Below, in pieces: positions 35,658 through 46,583 of a stretch of 64,000 nt of DNA. The number at the start of each line of letters is the position of its first letter. Positions within the stretch are counted from its first letter, which is position 1. This DNA is from Cordia subcordata (taxonomy: Eukaryota > Streptophyta > Magnoliopsida > Boraginales > Cordiaceae): contig JAPTOF010000017.1 of the NCBI GenBank assembly GCA_028554755.1, positions 9,176,001 through 9,240,000 on the forward strand, in the 5' to 3' direction. The notes under the pieces were generated by a model that saw only the letters and a list, made by a program, of their open reading frames with translations, did not search any database and had not been told where the DNA came from. The position numbers and the translations under genes were made by a program.

Positions 35658-38504
35658 ATGAGAGGAGGCAACTACAATTACAGACCACCTGAAAATAGAT
35701 GGAGTGGTGTGAGAAATCCCCCAAGTCATGAACAACCTTACTGGAGTAGAATGCCACCAATACCTCGAAGATCTTCTTCTACAGGAGGCTCTCCGCTTCA
35801 GGTTCTTTTTCACATTCACTTTCTTTTCTTTATTTTCTCCATTTTTACTTCTTCTTCTTCTTCTTTTTTTTCTTTTCGGGTAAATTACATCGAACTCCCC
35901 TATAGTTTATCACAACTGCACGTTATCCCTTATAATCTCAAAACAGAAATGGACACACCTTTTAGCTAGGAGGCATATGTGCTACATATTTTGAAAATCA
36001 CACGGAGGTCTCTTGCATATTTTTTGTGGCATATATGCTATATATTTTAAAATCATAGGGGTTCACGCACTTATTTTGAAATTATAAGGGTAACATGCAC
36101 TTATAATAAATTATAAGTGAGTTCCGAACAACTTATCCTTTTTCCCTTCTAGAATGCATAACCAATACATGTTATATCGAGGAGTAGAGTGCTAATGTAT
36201 TTAGCAACGAATTAGTGATACATATTTCATCATAGGCGCGAATTACTGATGGAAAATGTCTTGATTGTGGTTTGTCGCTAATTTGTGACTAAAAATTTTT
36301 CGCCGATAATCTTCGTTGTCTGCATATAATTTTTTGTAATGTTGTGTTAACATAGAAAGTATAATTTAATTGTCCCCCAAGGATACCCTAGCAGTAAGAG
36401 CTGGAGACAGATACGGCTCATGACCCTAGTTCGAACCCAGTTCATTACCCTAGGGGTGAGTACCCTCGACTTACTTGGTGCACAATATAGGAAACGTATT
36501 GTGCACTTAAGTTTTGCCAGTTGATGGTTGAACTCCACTGGATGTATCGGTGGTCGACCTCCGTCAACTAAATTTTCTTCATCACCAAAAAAAGTATGAT
36601 TTAATTGGCAACTAAATGGAAAAGAATGAGGATACTTATGTTGATTGTAGTAAAATTGATTATTTGTGGATAATATATGTTGCAAATTTTTAGAATGGAA
36701 CACAAGGTACTAGTCAGGATCCATGGCTGCCACATGAGGAGAGTTTGACGCTGAGACGGGATGATCCTTTTTCCAGGTATCATTATTTATATGCTTTCTC
36801 TATTTTTCTTTTTCTTCTAAGGTAAAAGATCACTGGAAAAAAAAACCCTTATTATATTTTGAAGTTGTACATTAGACTCATGTTACATCGAAATTAATTT
36901 AAGAAATTCCTAATATAAAGGTCTATGTAATTGTAACAAAAGACCACCCAAATTACTAAACACGGGATGGAAGGCTAGCTCCTCCCATACGAAAAAGAAG
37001 GGCATGTAAATCGTCAAGTAAATCCTATTGGAACTCTAATATTGTCTAATTATTGAAAGAATATATGTTGCTTATACCAAATAAGGTAAAATATACATTA
37101 CTCTCCCTGTGATTTATTTAATTAATTGATTATTCTCCCGTGTTCTAAAATTTATCACATTATTCACCTATGCTTTTCAAGATATGGTGCATAATCTCTT
37201 ATCTTGACGTTTTTTATTCAAATTAACTTATTATGCATCATAATAGTTCCTTTTTTAGCATCTATAAGCATTAATATTTACAATGTGTTACACATAATTC
37301 CACAAAATATACCCTTATACCAGCTAACGATGATTAGATAATAATAGAAAAATGAAGCGATTGTGTCACCTTGTAGAAAGCACAAGGGTGTAATACGGTA
37401 ACTTTTGAAAAAACATAAGAGTAATTAGCTAATTAGATAAATTATAAAGCCATAACATGCCACTTTTTAGAAGTACAAGGAAAAATGTGATAAGTTTTAA
37501 GGCACAGAAATAAACCATAGGGGCATAATATACCACCATTTGAAAGTACATGGAAAAATGGGATAAGTCTTAGAACATATAGATAATCAGCTAAGTTGAC
37601 AAATTATAAGAGGCAACATGCATTTTACCTTATGTACCAAATAAAAGAGAAGGAACACAAATTAAAACTTGATTATAAAAACTTCATTCTGAAGTAAAGT
37701 CACTCGTGACTTGAGACATTACTATTTATTTGAATAGGATTTCACCTTCTGATCATTCGAAAACACTAGTAATTAACTCGGGAACGGGAGAACCAAATCA
37801 GGTAACTTCATAATCCTTAAATTTATATGCACACAAGAGTTCAGGTAAATTCATAATCCTTAATTTATATATGCAGTGTTCCAATATTAAGCCCACAGCA
37901 TCATCATCATCATGTGCATCCTGATCATGTGCATATATATGTCCTGGACAATGCCCTCCCAAGAAGCACCACATTCTTACGAGCTGCTGGACTTCCCCTG
38001 CTACCTTACTCACCTCCGAGGTTCTTACCCAACCTGCGAGAGCAAGCTGCGCCTTCAGCAGCGGATTCCAAATTGACTCGCGACGAGCAAAAGGAAGTAA
38101 TGAGTAAACTGAGGAAAGAAACCTACAATCCTCCTGAGTGGAAAAGGCCTACCAAACCAAACTATTATATCAGAGACTGGGCAATAATCTCCAGCAGAAA
38201 AGAAAAAGAAAAGGATAATGAGGATGGCAAGAGGTGTGCTGTTTGCTTAGAGGACTTTGAGCCTAAAGAGCAAGTCATGCTCACTCCCTGCAGTCATATG
38301 TTCCATGAAGATTGCATCGTTCCGTGGGTGAAGAGCGAGGGGCGGTGCCCAGTTTGCCGGTTCGCGATCTGTGAGCGGATGGGAGATGTTCCGATGCCTC
38401 GGCAAGGGAATGGTAATGCAGATATTGCTAGGCGTGATGCTTTGCTTGAGAGAGAGCTTATTTCTGTGATTAGAGCCATGGAGAATGCTTTTGAATGGGA
38501 TTAA
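35658..38504 (+). CDS. RING-H2 E3 ubiquitin ligase (four exons)
   Basis: Exons 35658-35801, 36694-36776, 37738-37801 and about 37899-38504 give 298 residues. The N-terminal part is low in complexity. A conserved block VHIYVLDNALPRSTTFLRAA leads into a charged linker and the RING finger at residues 210-250: CAVC, TPCSHMFHEDC and CPVC, giving C-x2-C-x14-C-x-H-x2-H-x2-C-x10-C-x2-C (RING-H2). It would bind an E2 and ubiquitinate unknown substrates. The exon 4 start is the weak point. The strong AG at 37876 is out of phase by one base, whereas the AG just before CATCATCAT at 37899 keeps phase, so I chose that one. A SINE lies in intron 1. Confidence 0.88.
36373..36592 (+). mobile_element. tRNA-derived SINE in intron 1 of the RING gene
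   Basis: About 220 bp containing a box A-like TAGCAGTAAGAGCTGG and a box B-like AGTTCGAACCC about 35 bp further on, then a tRNA-unrelated body ending in a short A run. It is flanked by 15-bp target duplications differing at one base: AGTATAATTTAATTG (36358-36372) and AGTATGATTTAATTG (36593-36607). Internal pol III boxes plus long target duplications are diagnostic of SINEs. It is in the same orientation as the host gene. Confidence 0.88.
37799..37872. repeat. Local duplication spanning the splice donor of RING exon 3
   Basis: TCAGGTAA(C/A)TTCATAATCC followed by TTAA(A)TTTATAT occurs at 37799-37828 and again at 37841-37870. The duplication copied the exon 3 donor (CAG/GTAA) to a second site 42 bp downstream within the intron. 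Confidence 0.8.
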
Positions 38505-39487
38505 GTGAGACCACATGTCTAATTCATTTCATATGATGAAAAATATATATTTCATATAATGTACGAGATAGATATAATTGAGCTCGATAAAAAGTCTATC
38601 GTATTACTTACCTATATCATTGATATACGAACAATATAGGATAATCTTCTCTAAAATGCTAAATAACGCGGTGCAAAATCTAATTTCTAGTGACCTTTTG
38701 CAACTTGCCAATGTTAAAGCATCTACTATCAAAAAAAGAGAATAGACAAATACTGAACTAAATTATTAGAACAAACTTTGTTCTTTTATTCTAAATCCAT
38801 CATATCTAAAATGGCCTCTATCATAGTGTTTTCATCTGATTATTGGCTAAATGCATGCTCTCTCGAGTTTGTCTATATATCTTCCTGAATCATCTACCAA
38901 TTAAAACATAGGCATTTTCTTTTTCTAGTCTCAAGATACTTTTTTTAAGGTAAATAAAATGCTAATACCTACTATACAATTATTACATGTTTAAACATAT
39001 ACTCTTTCCCTCCAAGTTCCAACCAGTCTACACTCTAGAATCTGGTCTAATTGGGCCAACTAATACTGTTCGACTTTGAGCTCCAAATCTGTCCATGTTG
39101 GATTGTTATACCTAGCGTTGGGATACGACTTTACATCTTCATTTGGTTTTCATGCCCAATGCTTAGACCCTTCTCTGGAATTCTTTTTTATATTTCATTA
39201 TTAAATAAGTTATGACTTGTGAGACAAATAAGTGTCCCAATTAACTTGTAAATTAATGAACCTTTGGAGTTTCCAATGTACTATTCATAATATTGCAAAT
39301 GAACTACTATTAGAATTAGAGAAAATTTAAAAGAAAAAAAAATAACCTCAAAATTATAAGTACACAGCTCTATGACTCTTTCTATATATTATTTATATTT
39401 GACAATTATGCCTCTTTATGAATCTTAGAGGAAAAATAGTAAATGACTTAAAATACAACTCTCGTGTCAACTTAATGTACCAACAGT
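38505..39487. other. Intergenic between the RING gene and hAT copy 2
   Basis: 3' UTR of the RING gene, then AT-rich sequence with no recognisable feature. Confidence 0.5.
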
Positions 39488-40026
39488 TAGGGACGTCAAT
39501 GGTTCCCTATCCTGCCCCGTCCCGTAGGGGCACTGGTGGGGTTTTTGCAAAAAAAACTCCTAGGGCAGAGTGGGGTGAGGTTTTTTCTTTGTGCACCGGT
39601 CCCAGGGCGGGGTGGTATATATAAATATTATATGTTATGTTTAATAATTATGATTTGGAGTATGTTTGGATTTAATGTATTATTGTTGTAAAATTATGTT
39701 GAATTTTAAGAATTAGAGTTTGAATTTGATGTGTTAAGGTTTGATGCGTGATTTATGTTGTTTTTTATTTATTTTTATCTAGTTAACAAGTAAGGATTTC
39801 ACTTGATAAGTAGCGGCTTAACAAGTAGGTGTTTTGTGTCGATGCTACCACCCCTTTGACTTTTATTACCAGGTGCCCCGTAGGTAGGGGTATGGTGTAA
39901 AAAACACCGGTAGGGGCGGGGATGGTAGTTGGGAGAAAAGCCCGATACAAGTATAGGGGCGGGGTAGGTGAAAAAATACCAGATGTGGAATAGGGGCTTG
40001 TGAACCCCGCCCCATTGACGTCACTA
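39488..40026. mobile_element. hAT-like non-autonomous element, copy 2 (inverted)
   Basis: 539 bp with ends TAGGGACGTCAATGG and CATTGACGTCACTA. Its interior (GATTTGGAGTATGTTTGGAT, GTTAAGGTTTGATGCGTGAT) is the reverse complement of the interior of the copy at 31665-32456, so the two lie inverted about 7 kb apart. Flanks CCAACAGT and CCAACAAC agree at 6 of 8 bases, a decayed 8-bp target duplication. It is shorter because it lacks the large microsatellite, and its ends and flanks are more degraded, suggesting an older insertion. No coding capacity. Confidence 0.85.
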
Positions 40027-40522
40027 CCAACAACAATGATTTTCATATTTCCAAACAATATTAATTTCACCACCAATCCTTATTATTATCATAAACTAGA
40101 TTTATATGTCATGCATTGCACAGGATAAAATTTTATTAAAATACAAAAATAATTAAAAAACAAAAAGTAAAATGTTATAAAAAATCAAATATTAAATACT
40201 AATAGTAATATATATATATATAACAAAATATATTAAGTGAAATATAACTATTCTAAAACATAATTGATTATATAAAATGATATGTCCCGAAAATAATTAA
40301 TTAATAAAGATCATATCAATTATTTAACTATTGCTATGGTTGAACAAATTAACTAATAAGTAATTTGAAATTGGACGAATTTTGAAGTATAACATTTTAT
40401 ATAGGGATTATAAAAGAAAAAAATGATATAACTAATCCAACTATGAGGTGAAATAAAGACTCAAACACATTAGCATTCAATAAAATATTAGCTTTTATTA
40501 ATTTAAAGATGACAGTTAAAGT

Positions 40523-40570
<48 letters not shown>

Positions 40571-41077
40571 TGTATGTATGTATGTATGTATATACACAGA
40601 GAGAGAGAGAGTCATGTATTCTATTTCTAAAAAAACTTTATTTTTAACCTTCAAAGTATAGACATATATTTATATTAGAAATGTAAAATCTATCACTCTA
40701 GTTAATCATGAACAAAAAATTAAAATTTGAACACCTCATTTTTAATAGAGGCCAAATTTTTTCGATAACAAAAATAAATAGAAGAGTGTGGATAATAATT
40801 ATTTAATAATTAATAGATTATTTTCAATTAGAATATCTATTAAAATGTTACATAAAATTTAGAAATTCATATAATATCTACTTTATAAGCTAATTGGAAA
40901 ATAAGATATGATATGTAAAAAAAAAGTATGTTATATTACATCCGTGTGATACCCGAAAAATGAATATTTTTATATCTTGATTTATTATTGATAGTCAAAC
41001 TTTACATTGTATTTAAAGATAAAATATAGCCATATTTTGCAAAAATAATTTTCATCATGTTTTCAATATTAATCGCA

Positions 41078-41117
<40 letters not shown>

Positions 41118-41889
41118 TCAAATAACCTTGAAAAAAATTAAAATACAGTAGATGGTATAATATGAAAGGGGAAAGAAAGACATTTATGGAATAAATTTGA
41201 TTAAGAAGTTTTTTCATATGAATGTTAGGAGACAGACTAAAACTTTTTCAGAAGGAAAAAATTGTATGACATGATGACATGTGACATAAATTAAAAAGGC
41301 AAAAACATTACTTTATAATATATATATATATATATATATTATCCCCTAGAATGTTTAAATTAGTTCTTAATATTTTAGAAAATTAATCAAATTAATCTCT
41401 ATTCTTTAGAAATATTCATATTAACCCTTAATTTCTCAAAATTATTTAAATTAGTGTCTCTTTTTTTACTCTATTTCTCTTAACATGTGAATTAATTTGA
41501 ATAATTTTGTTATAACATTAAAAATTAATATAAATATTGTAAATAATAAAACAAATTAGTTTAAAAACAAGTCAAAATAAGGACCTATAGTGAAATCAGC
41601 ATGCTTTTAAAATTCCATCCTACTTGCACCTTTGACGTGGCCTCATATCACCCCTAGTATAAGAAGTGCGATTCTATCCACAAACTTGGGTGCATCACCC
41701 AATCAAAAACAATTTTTCATCAGCCAACATCATCTTTTCTCTTCTCCTTACTATAATATCAATTTTTTTGCTACAAAATGATGCCTTTAACATGTAGCAA
41801 CCAAGAAGAATCAGCACTTCAACTAAACCAACATGGTTTCTCACACTTAGAAAATCCATCAGATACCAAAACACAAAATACTACATAAA
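40027..41889. other. AT-rich intergenic region with microsatellites
   Basis: TA runs at about 40527-40566, 41083-41112 and 41319-41338; a GTAT and GA microsatellite near 40568-40612. A TGCATTGCACAGGATAAAA motif near 40114 resembles the repeat in the P450 intron. No gene found. The end of this stretch is the promoter and leader of the NFU gene. Confidence 0.55.
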
Positions 41890-43843
41890 ATGGGTGCACT
41901 TTCAACACAAACACATGGTCTCATCAAACCACCATCACCCCCTTTCATAGCAAATTGTTCTTCAGACCGCTTCTCTTCTTTCAATTTGCATTGTTTTAAG
42001 GTAACAAATGTTAACATTGTGCGTGTGATGTGTGAACATGGTCAGTTGTAATAGTTCATGTTAAGTAATATGAGTGTCGTTATAAGCTCACCCTCTTTCT
42101 CATAGGATGTGTTTTCAGGTGGCAGTGTATTTTCTTCAAAGCAAACTTCATTCTTGAGGGGTCAATTTCACACCAGACACTTTGCTGGGAACGGTAGAAA
42201 ACTTCAATGTAAAAAGCATGCACGTAAGTCATGTTAAATATTGAGTTATAATCTATGGATATGTGCAGTGTCTTTTATAATGTTTTGTGATTGATTTTAT
42301 GTTCTCTGCAAGGCCTAGTTTATGCTAGATTTAACTGTCAAGAGTTAAATTTCCAGGCCTACAAACCACCTGATATGATTTAACTCGGACCCGTAACACT
42401 AACTTACGAAATACGTTCATATCGTGTGTCCCAATATATGACAAATAGTGTTGGAATTTAGTGTGTGCATAAGGTGTATGCCTATTTTGTTTAAAGAAAT
42501 TCTTTATCATTTCTGTAATGTCCTACGTTGACTTGTGCGATGATTTGTGAGCGGCGGTATGAGTATAACTAACAATTTGGGTTGATCATCTTGAGCCCGT
42601 TGATCTGAAAACCAAATAATAATTTGTTATGTTTATAGCAGCAGCCTCGCTCGTGAGTCTAGGGGTCTAAGCAAGAGTCCGGGCTCGTGGGCATGACAAT
42701 TTCAGTTTAATCATTACCCACATAGCGAAAATTTATTGGAAAAGAAAGAGAAACAGCACCAAGCCCTATAATTGTATATGTTCATACATTGAATGAATTT
42801 GAGATTATTGATATTAATTTGTTGATATTGAAGGTTGTGTGTTTTCACCAAGTTGTGTGTTGCCACTTACTGAGGAGAATGTTGAGAAGGTGTTGGATGA
42901 AGTGAGGCCAGGCCTGATGGCTGATGGGGGGAATGTGGCTCTGCATGAGATTGATGGGCTTGTAGTGGTACTTAAGCTACAGGGAGCTTGTGGATCATGT
43001 CCGAGTTCAACAATGACTCTCAAGAATGGAATTGAAACTCGTCTTCGCGATAAGATCCCCGAGATATTAGAAGTGGAACAGATTCTTGACACTGAGACTG
43101 GTCTCGAGTTAAATGAGGAAAATGTCGAAAAGGTAAGAAATTCACACATATAGCCACACATGTTGTGGCTTAGATCTTCCATGGTCCCTGCATTTGTATG
43201 TATATTTATGTTTTGGTGCCAATTTTCCGGCTCCCATAGGAAGTATTACCTGGTCAGAACGTAAGCTAGGGATGTTTTCGGCTACTAGATTTTGCCATCT
43301 ATAAAGCTCGATTATTAGATTAGTTTCATACCACTTAGGAGAAACAATGTTTTCAACTTTATTGGAAAAGAAAATTGCTTAATTATTTTAAGGATCACCT
43401 GAGAATTGGAAAGAATAAGCGAAAAGCGCTATGGAAAACTGCTTCTGCCATTAATCCGTCACTAAATCTCGTTTAATGATGGAAAACATCCGCCTCCAAA
43501 ACGCTCAACTATACATAAGCTTCAGCCTCTCTTATTAGTGTCGGGATTCCTTTGTTTCTAGACCATAATGTGCACCGCTAAATCGAGTTGGATTAGAGAC
43601 CGAAGAGCGGTCACTAATTAAGTATTCTTGTTGATTGTACCTGGTATGCAGATTCTGTCGGAAATTAGACCATATTTGGCTGGCACAGGGGGTGGAGAGC
43701 TGGACCTTGTGCAGATAAATGACTATGTGGTTAAAGTTCGTCTTAGTGGACCTGCAGCTGGGGTAATGACAGTCCGGGTTGCTCTAACACAGAAGTTGAG
43801 AGAAAAAATACCTGCCATTGCAGCTGTTCAGTTGATAGATTGA
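41890..43843 (+). CDS. Plastid NifU-like iron-sulfur scaffold protein (NFU2-like, four exons)
   Basis: Exons 41890-42000, 42106-42223, 42834-43132 and 43652-43843 join in phase to 239 residues, matching the usual ~235. The first ~75 residues are Ser/Thr-rich and basic with few acids, as in a chloroplast transit peptide. NFU domain 1 has [32 protein letters not shown] and the cluster-binding CGSC (Cys129 and Cys132). A second, degenerate NFU domain ([42 protein letters not shown]) lacks the CxxC, as in plastid NFU1-3. It would assemble and transfer Fe-S clusters to stromal targets such as photosystem I. Exon 2 has an alternative AG inside (after TTTTCAG), but the upstream acceptor keeps the frame and length. 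Confidence 0.93.
42515..42700. repeat. Dispersed repeat fragment in NFU intron 2
   Basis: TGTAATGTCC...GAGTATAACTAA(C/T)AA...GGGTTGATCA...GGCTCG(T/G)GG(G/A)CATGA matches sequence at 31418-31563 (GAGTATAACTAATAACCTAG, CAGGCTCGGGGACATGAT). This is a dispersed family of a kind common in plant introns; class not determined. Confidence 0.55.
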
Positions 43844-46583
43844 GTATGATGCCGAAGAAATTACTTAACAAAAGCAAAAGATTGGAAATGTATACGAGAT
43901 TCTCCGATTTTCTCCGATGCCCCCTTGCCTTAGGTGCAAAAGGTCCCGAGATCAATTCTCTGTAGTTATGGATGTTGTATTATTGGCCTTTGGCTTCTCC
44001 CCATCAAACAAAAAGAGAAAAGGAATGTCCATCATTATGTTCTTGGAGGCCTCAGAGCTGTGATATAACTTTGTATGGGTTATACAACATATTCTTTATA
44101 TGGAAATTTACAGAGGTCATGGCGTTAACTCTTTTCATTTGTGATGGTGGAACTTCCATTTTACCGGAAGCTATTCTACCACCAATGGGTTCGAGATATT
44201 GCCACTAAAGCCAGATATGCCAATTTTTCGTTTTGGTTATTTAAAGAGTGTGTTTGGATACTTATAAATCCCTAAAATAACAAGTTCTCTCACTAGCTCT
44301 TTATTTTAAGTGTGTATAAACACCGAATAAGCATTGTCAGACACCCTCCTAGGATCCTTAATAGCCGGCATCGACAATACAGAAACTATTTTTCTTGACA
44401 AATTTTATGGAAGATATTAGACGCTCTTGCTCAAACCTACAAAATACTTTTCAAAGAAATTTCTAAGGACCATAAGCCGGCTCGAATATTTTGCTTAACT
44501 TTTAATCAACCAACGTCATAGTACGGTTTTCACCATTGTATTGCCATAATTTATACGAAGGCTACAAAGTTAATAGAAAGCAAGCAACTGATTGACTGTG
44601 TATCAAAGACTAAAACCCTGTTTGGCTAAGCTTATTTGAAGCTCATAAGCTGTAAATAGTAAAAAAAAACATGTAAGAAAGTGTTTTTTTTTTTCCTAAC
44701 TGTTTATAAGCAGTAAAATAAGCAGAGCCAAACAGGCTCTAAGGTAGCATTCTTCTAGAGAAGGAGAACAAAAGCAAACAAGCAACAAGTGTTTTCACCA
44801 AAAAGAGATTCATCGTTCCTGACCCTACTTCACCGTAATTTTTATAAGCAAGAGGAAGCATGCCCGAGCTATCACAAGGCAAGAGCAAACGAAGGTGAAG
44901 TATAAAAGAAAATCAACAATGCAGAAACAATTCAAGATTTTTATTAAACGAAAACTAAAACACGAAAATATCCATTTATATATCAATAACAACTCTGAGT
45001 AAGCCTAATTAAGTTAGTTTTTTCGATTCAAAATACTTTTAGAATACACACATTGTTAAAAACCTGTAACTCTTTAACTCCAACTCTTGATGATTTGCCC
45101 TTGGAATGCTCCCACTGTAGAGTCCGCGGCACTATCATCTGATAGAAACGTTGCTAAAACGTGTTCATAGACAGACATGAACAAAAAAGGTTATGCAGGC
45201 GACTGCATCTTTCCTCAGATCAAATCTAGAACTCCACACATTATGCTAAAGAAGTAACAGAACTCCAGTAATCAGTTAGGCATACAAACAAAAAATAACC
45301 ACCAATCGAACTAATGGAAGAGAATAATCTTAAAAGGAGAATAATTCACATTATTGCTAATAATTTCAAGAGGCATCCTTCTGTCAGCAATTATCGTTAT
45401 AGAAAGAAGAAAAACAGGAAGGAAAACGAAAGAAAAAAAAAAAAAAGACGGGGTGAAAGGAAGACTGAAGAATCAGAATAGGAAGAAAAGGACATTAGTT
45501 GACACCAGAACATCAGCTGCTTGTCCATTTGTCCAGCCTGTACACCAAGGACTTCCTTCCCAGGATTACAAGTCACCTATCCACCACTTGAAGGCTTATT
45601 CTTCTGCTCCATGTAAAATAAAGATTTTTCCCTCTATCCCATCTACAACTTCCTTACAAACAGCATAAAAAACTCTGCTGCTCCAGACCCTGTACTTCTG
45701 CCACCGCAAAGAGGCTTTTCCTTCTAGAATTTACACTCACCAACAAGAGGTTAATAAAGTTGAAAAAATTTGAACTTGTCCGGCCTTAGAGAATGGTCTC
45801 ATGGAGGTTAGTTAGAGCCATATAATGCCTGCCTCTGCCATTATTTCATAAAATGCAGAAAAGAGTACTTTGTACTTCCTAGCTAGCTCCCAGTCATAAG
45901 CCTCAACGACATCGTCATCACAGATAGCACTTCAGTTTTACAATAACAATTGGAAGCATTCTCATCAATGGGTTGCATTCTCTTGTTTCAGCTCAGCAAA
46001 GTAATCTGTAGTGAACAACGTACTTCAGTGGTTGTCACTTGTCCTGATCTAGAAAGGCATCCAAAAATGACATAAATGATTGATTTTGTGCATGGAAAGA
46101 GCTTAAAATAAAGCATTTATCTTATTTGTGATCTTATGTAAAAAATAGTATATGTTATGAACTAATCAAAAGTAGTTTTAATAATTTTTTATTTTTAAAC
46201 TACAAGAAACAAAATGAATTTTGGTTACTTATATCTCACTGAGACAAGAGGAATTAACCAAAACTTTCTTTTCTATTACACCTAAAAGTGAATTTCTTTT
46301 CCATTACACCCTAAGTGAATTAGTCTTATTACACCATACACTTGTCAAATAAGATGTTTTTCAGATTTCAGATTTTTGAAGTAGATCTATTCCAAACAGA
46401 CCGCGAAGAGAGGTACAAATAAAAATTATATAATTAAATAAAATGCATCATCACGCCCTCCAACCTAAAATTTAACAGCCAATAGAAGCATATATTCTAT
46501 TATCCAAATTTGCACACTCTACTTGTTAAATACTCAAGTTAAGGAAAAAGAAAAAAACAAAAATAAGTAACCTGAGTACGTAC
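43844..46583. other. Intergenic: NFU 3' flank and TPS 3' UTR
   Basis: No separate gene supported. The TPS gene (minus) probably has a 3'-UTR intron. A donor follows the stop codon (GTACTCAG before GTTACTTATT near 46570) and a TTTCTAG acceptor lies near 46053, so the transcript may run to about 45.4 kb. The basic ORF at 45354-45668 (+) lies in low-complexity sequence and is not convincing. Confidence 0.4.
44617..44736. mobile_element. Small MITE (about 120 bp)
   Basis: Ends CCTGTTTGGCTAAGCTTATT and, at the other end inverted, CCTGTTTGGCTCTGCTTATT match at all but two positions over 21 bp. Size, AT-rich centre and lack of coding capacity fit a miniature inverted-repeat element. Target duplications are not clear. 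Related ends are seen at 53.4-53.8 kb and 62.33 kb. Confidence 0.75.

Noticed and set aside
45354..45668. Basic 104-codon ORF
   Set aside because: Low-complexity Lys/Arg stretch in sequence that is probably the TPS 3' UTR on the other strand.
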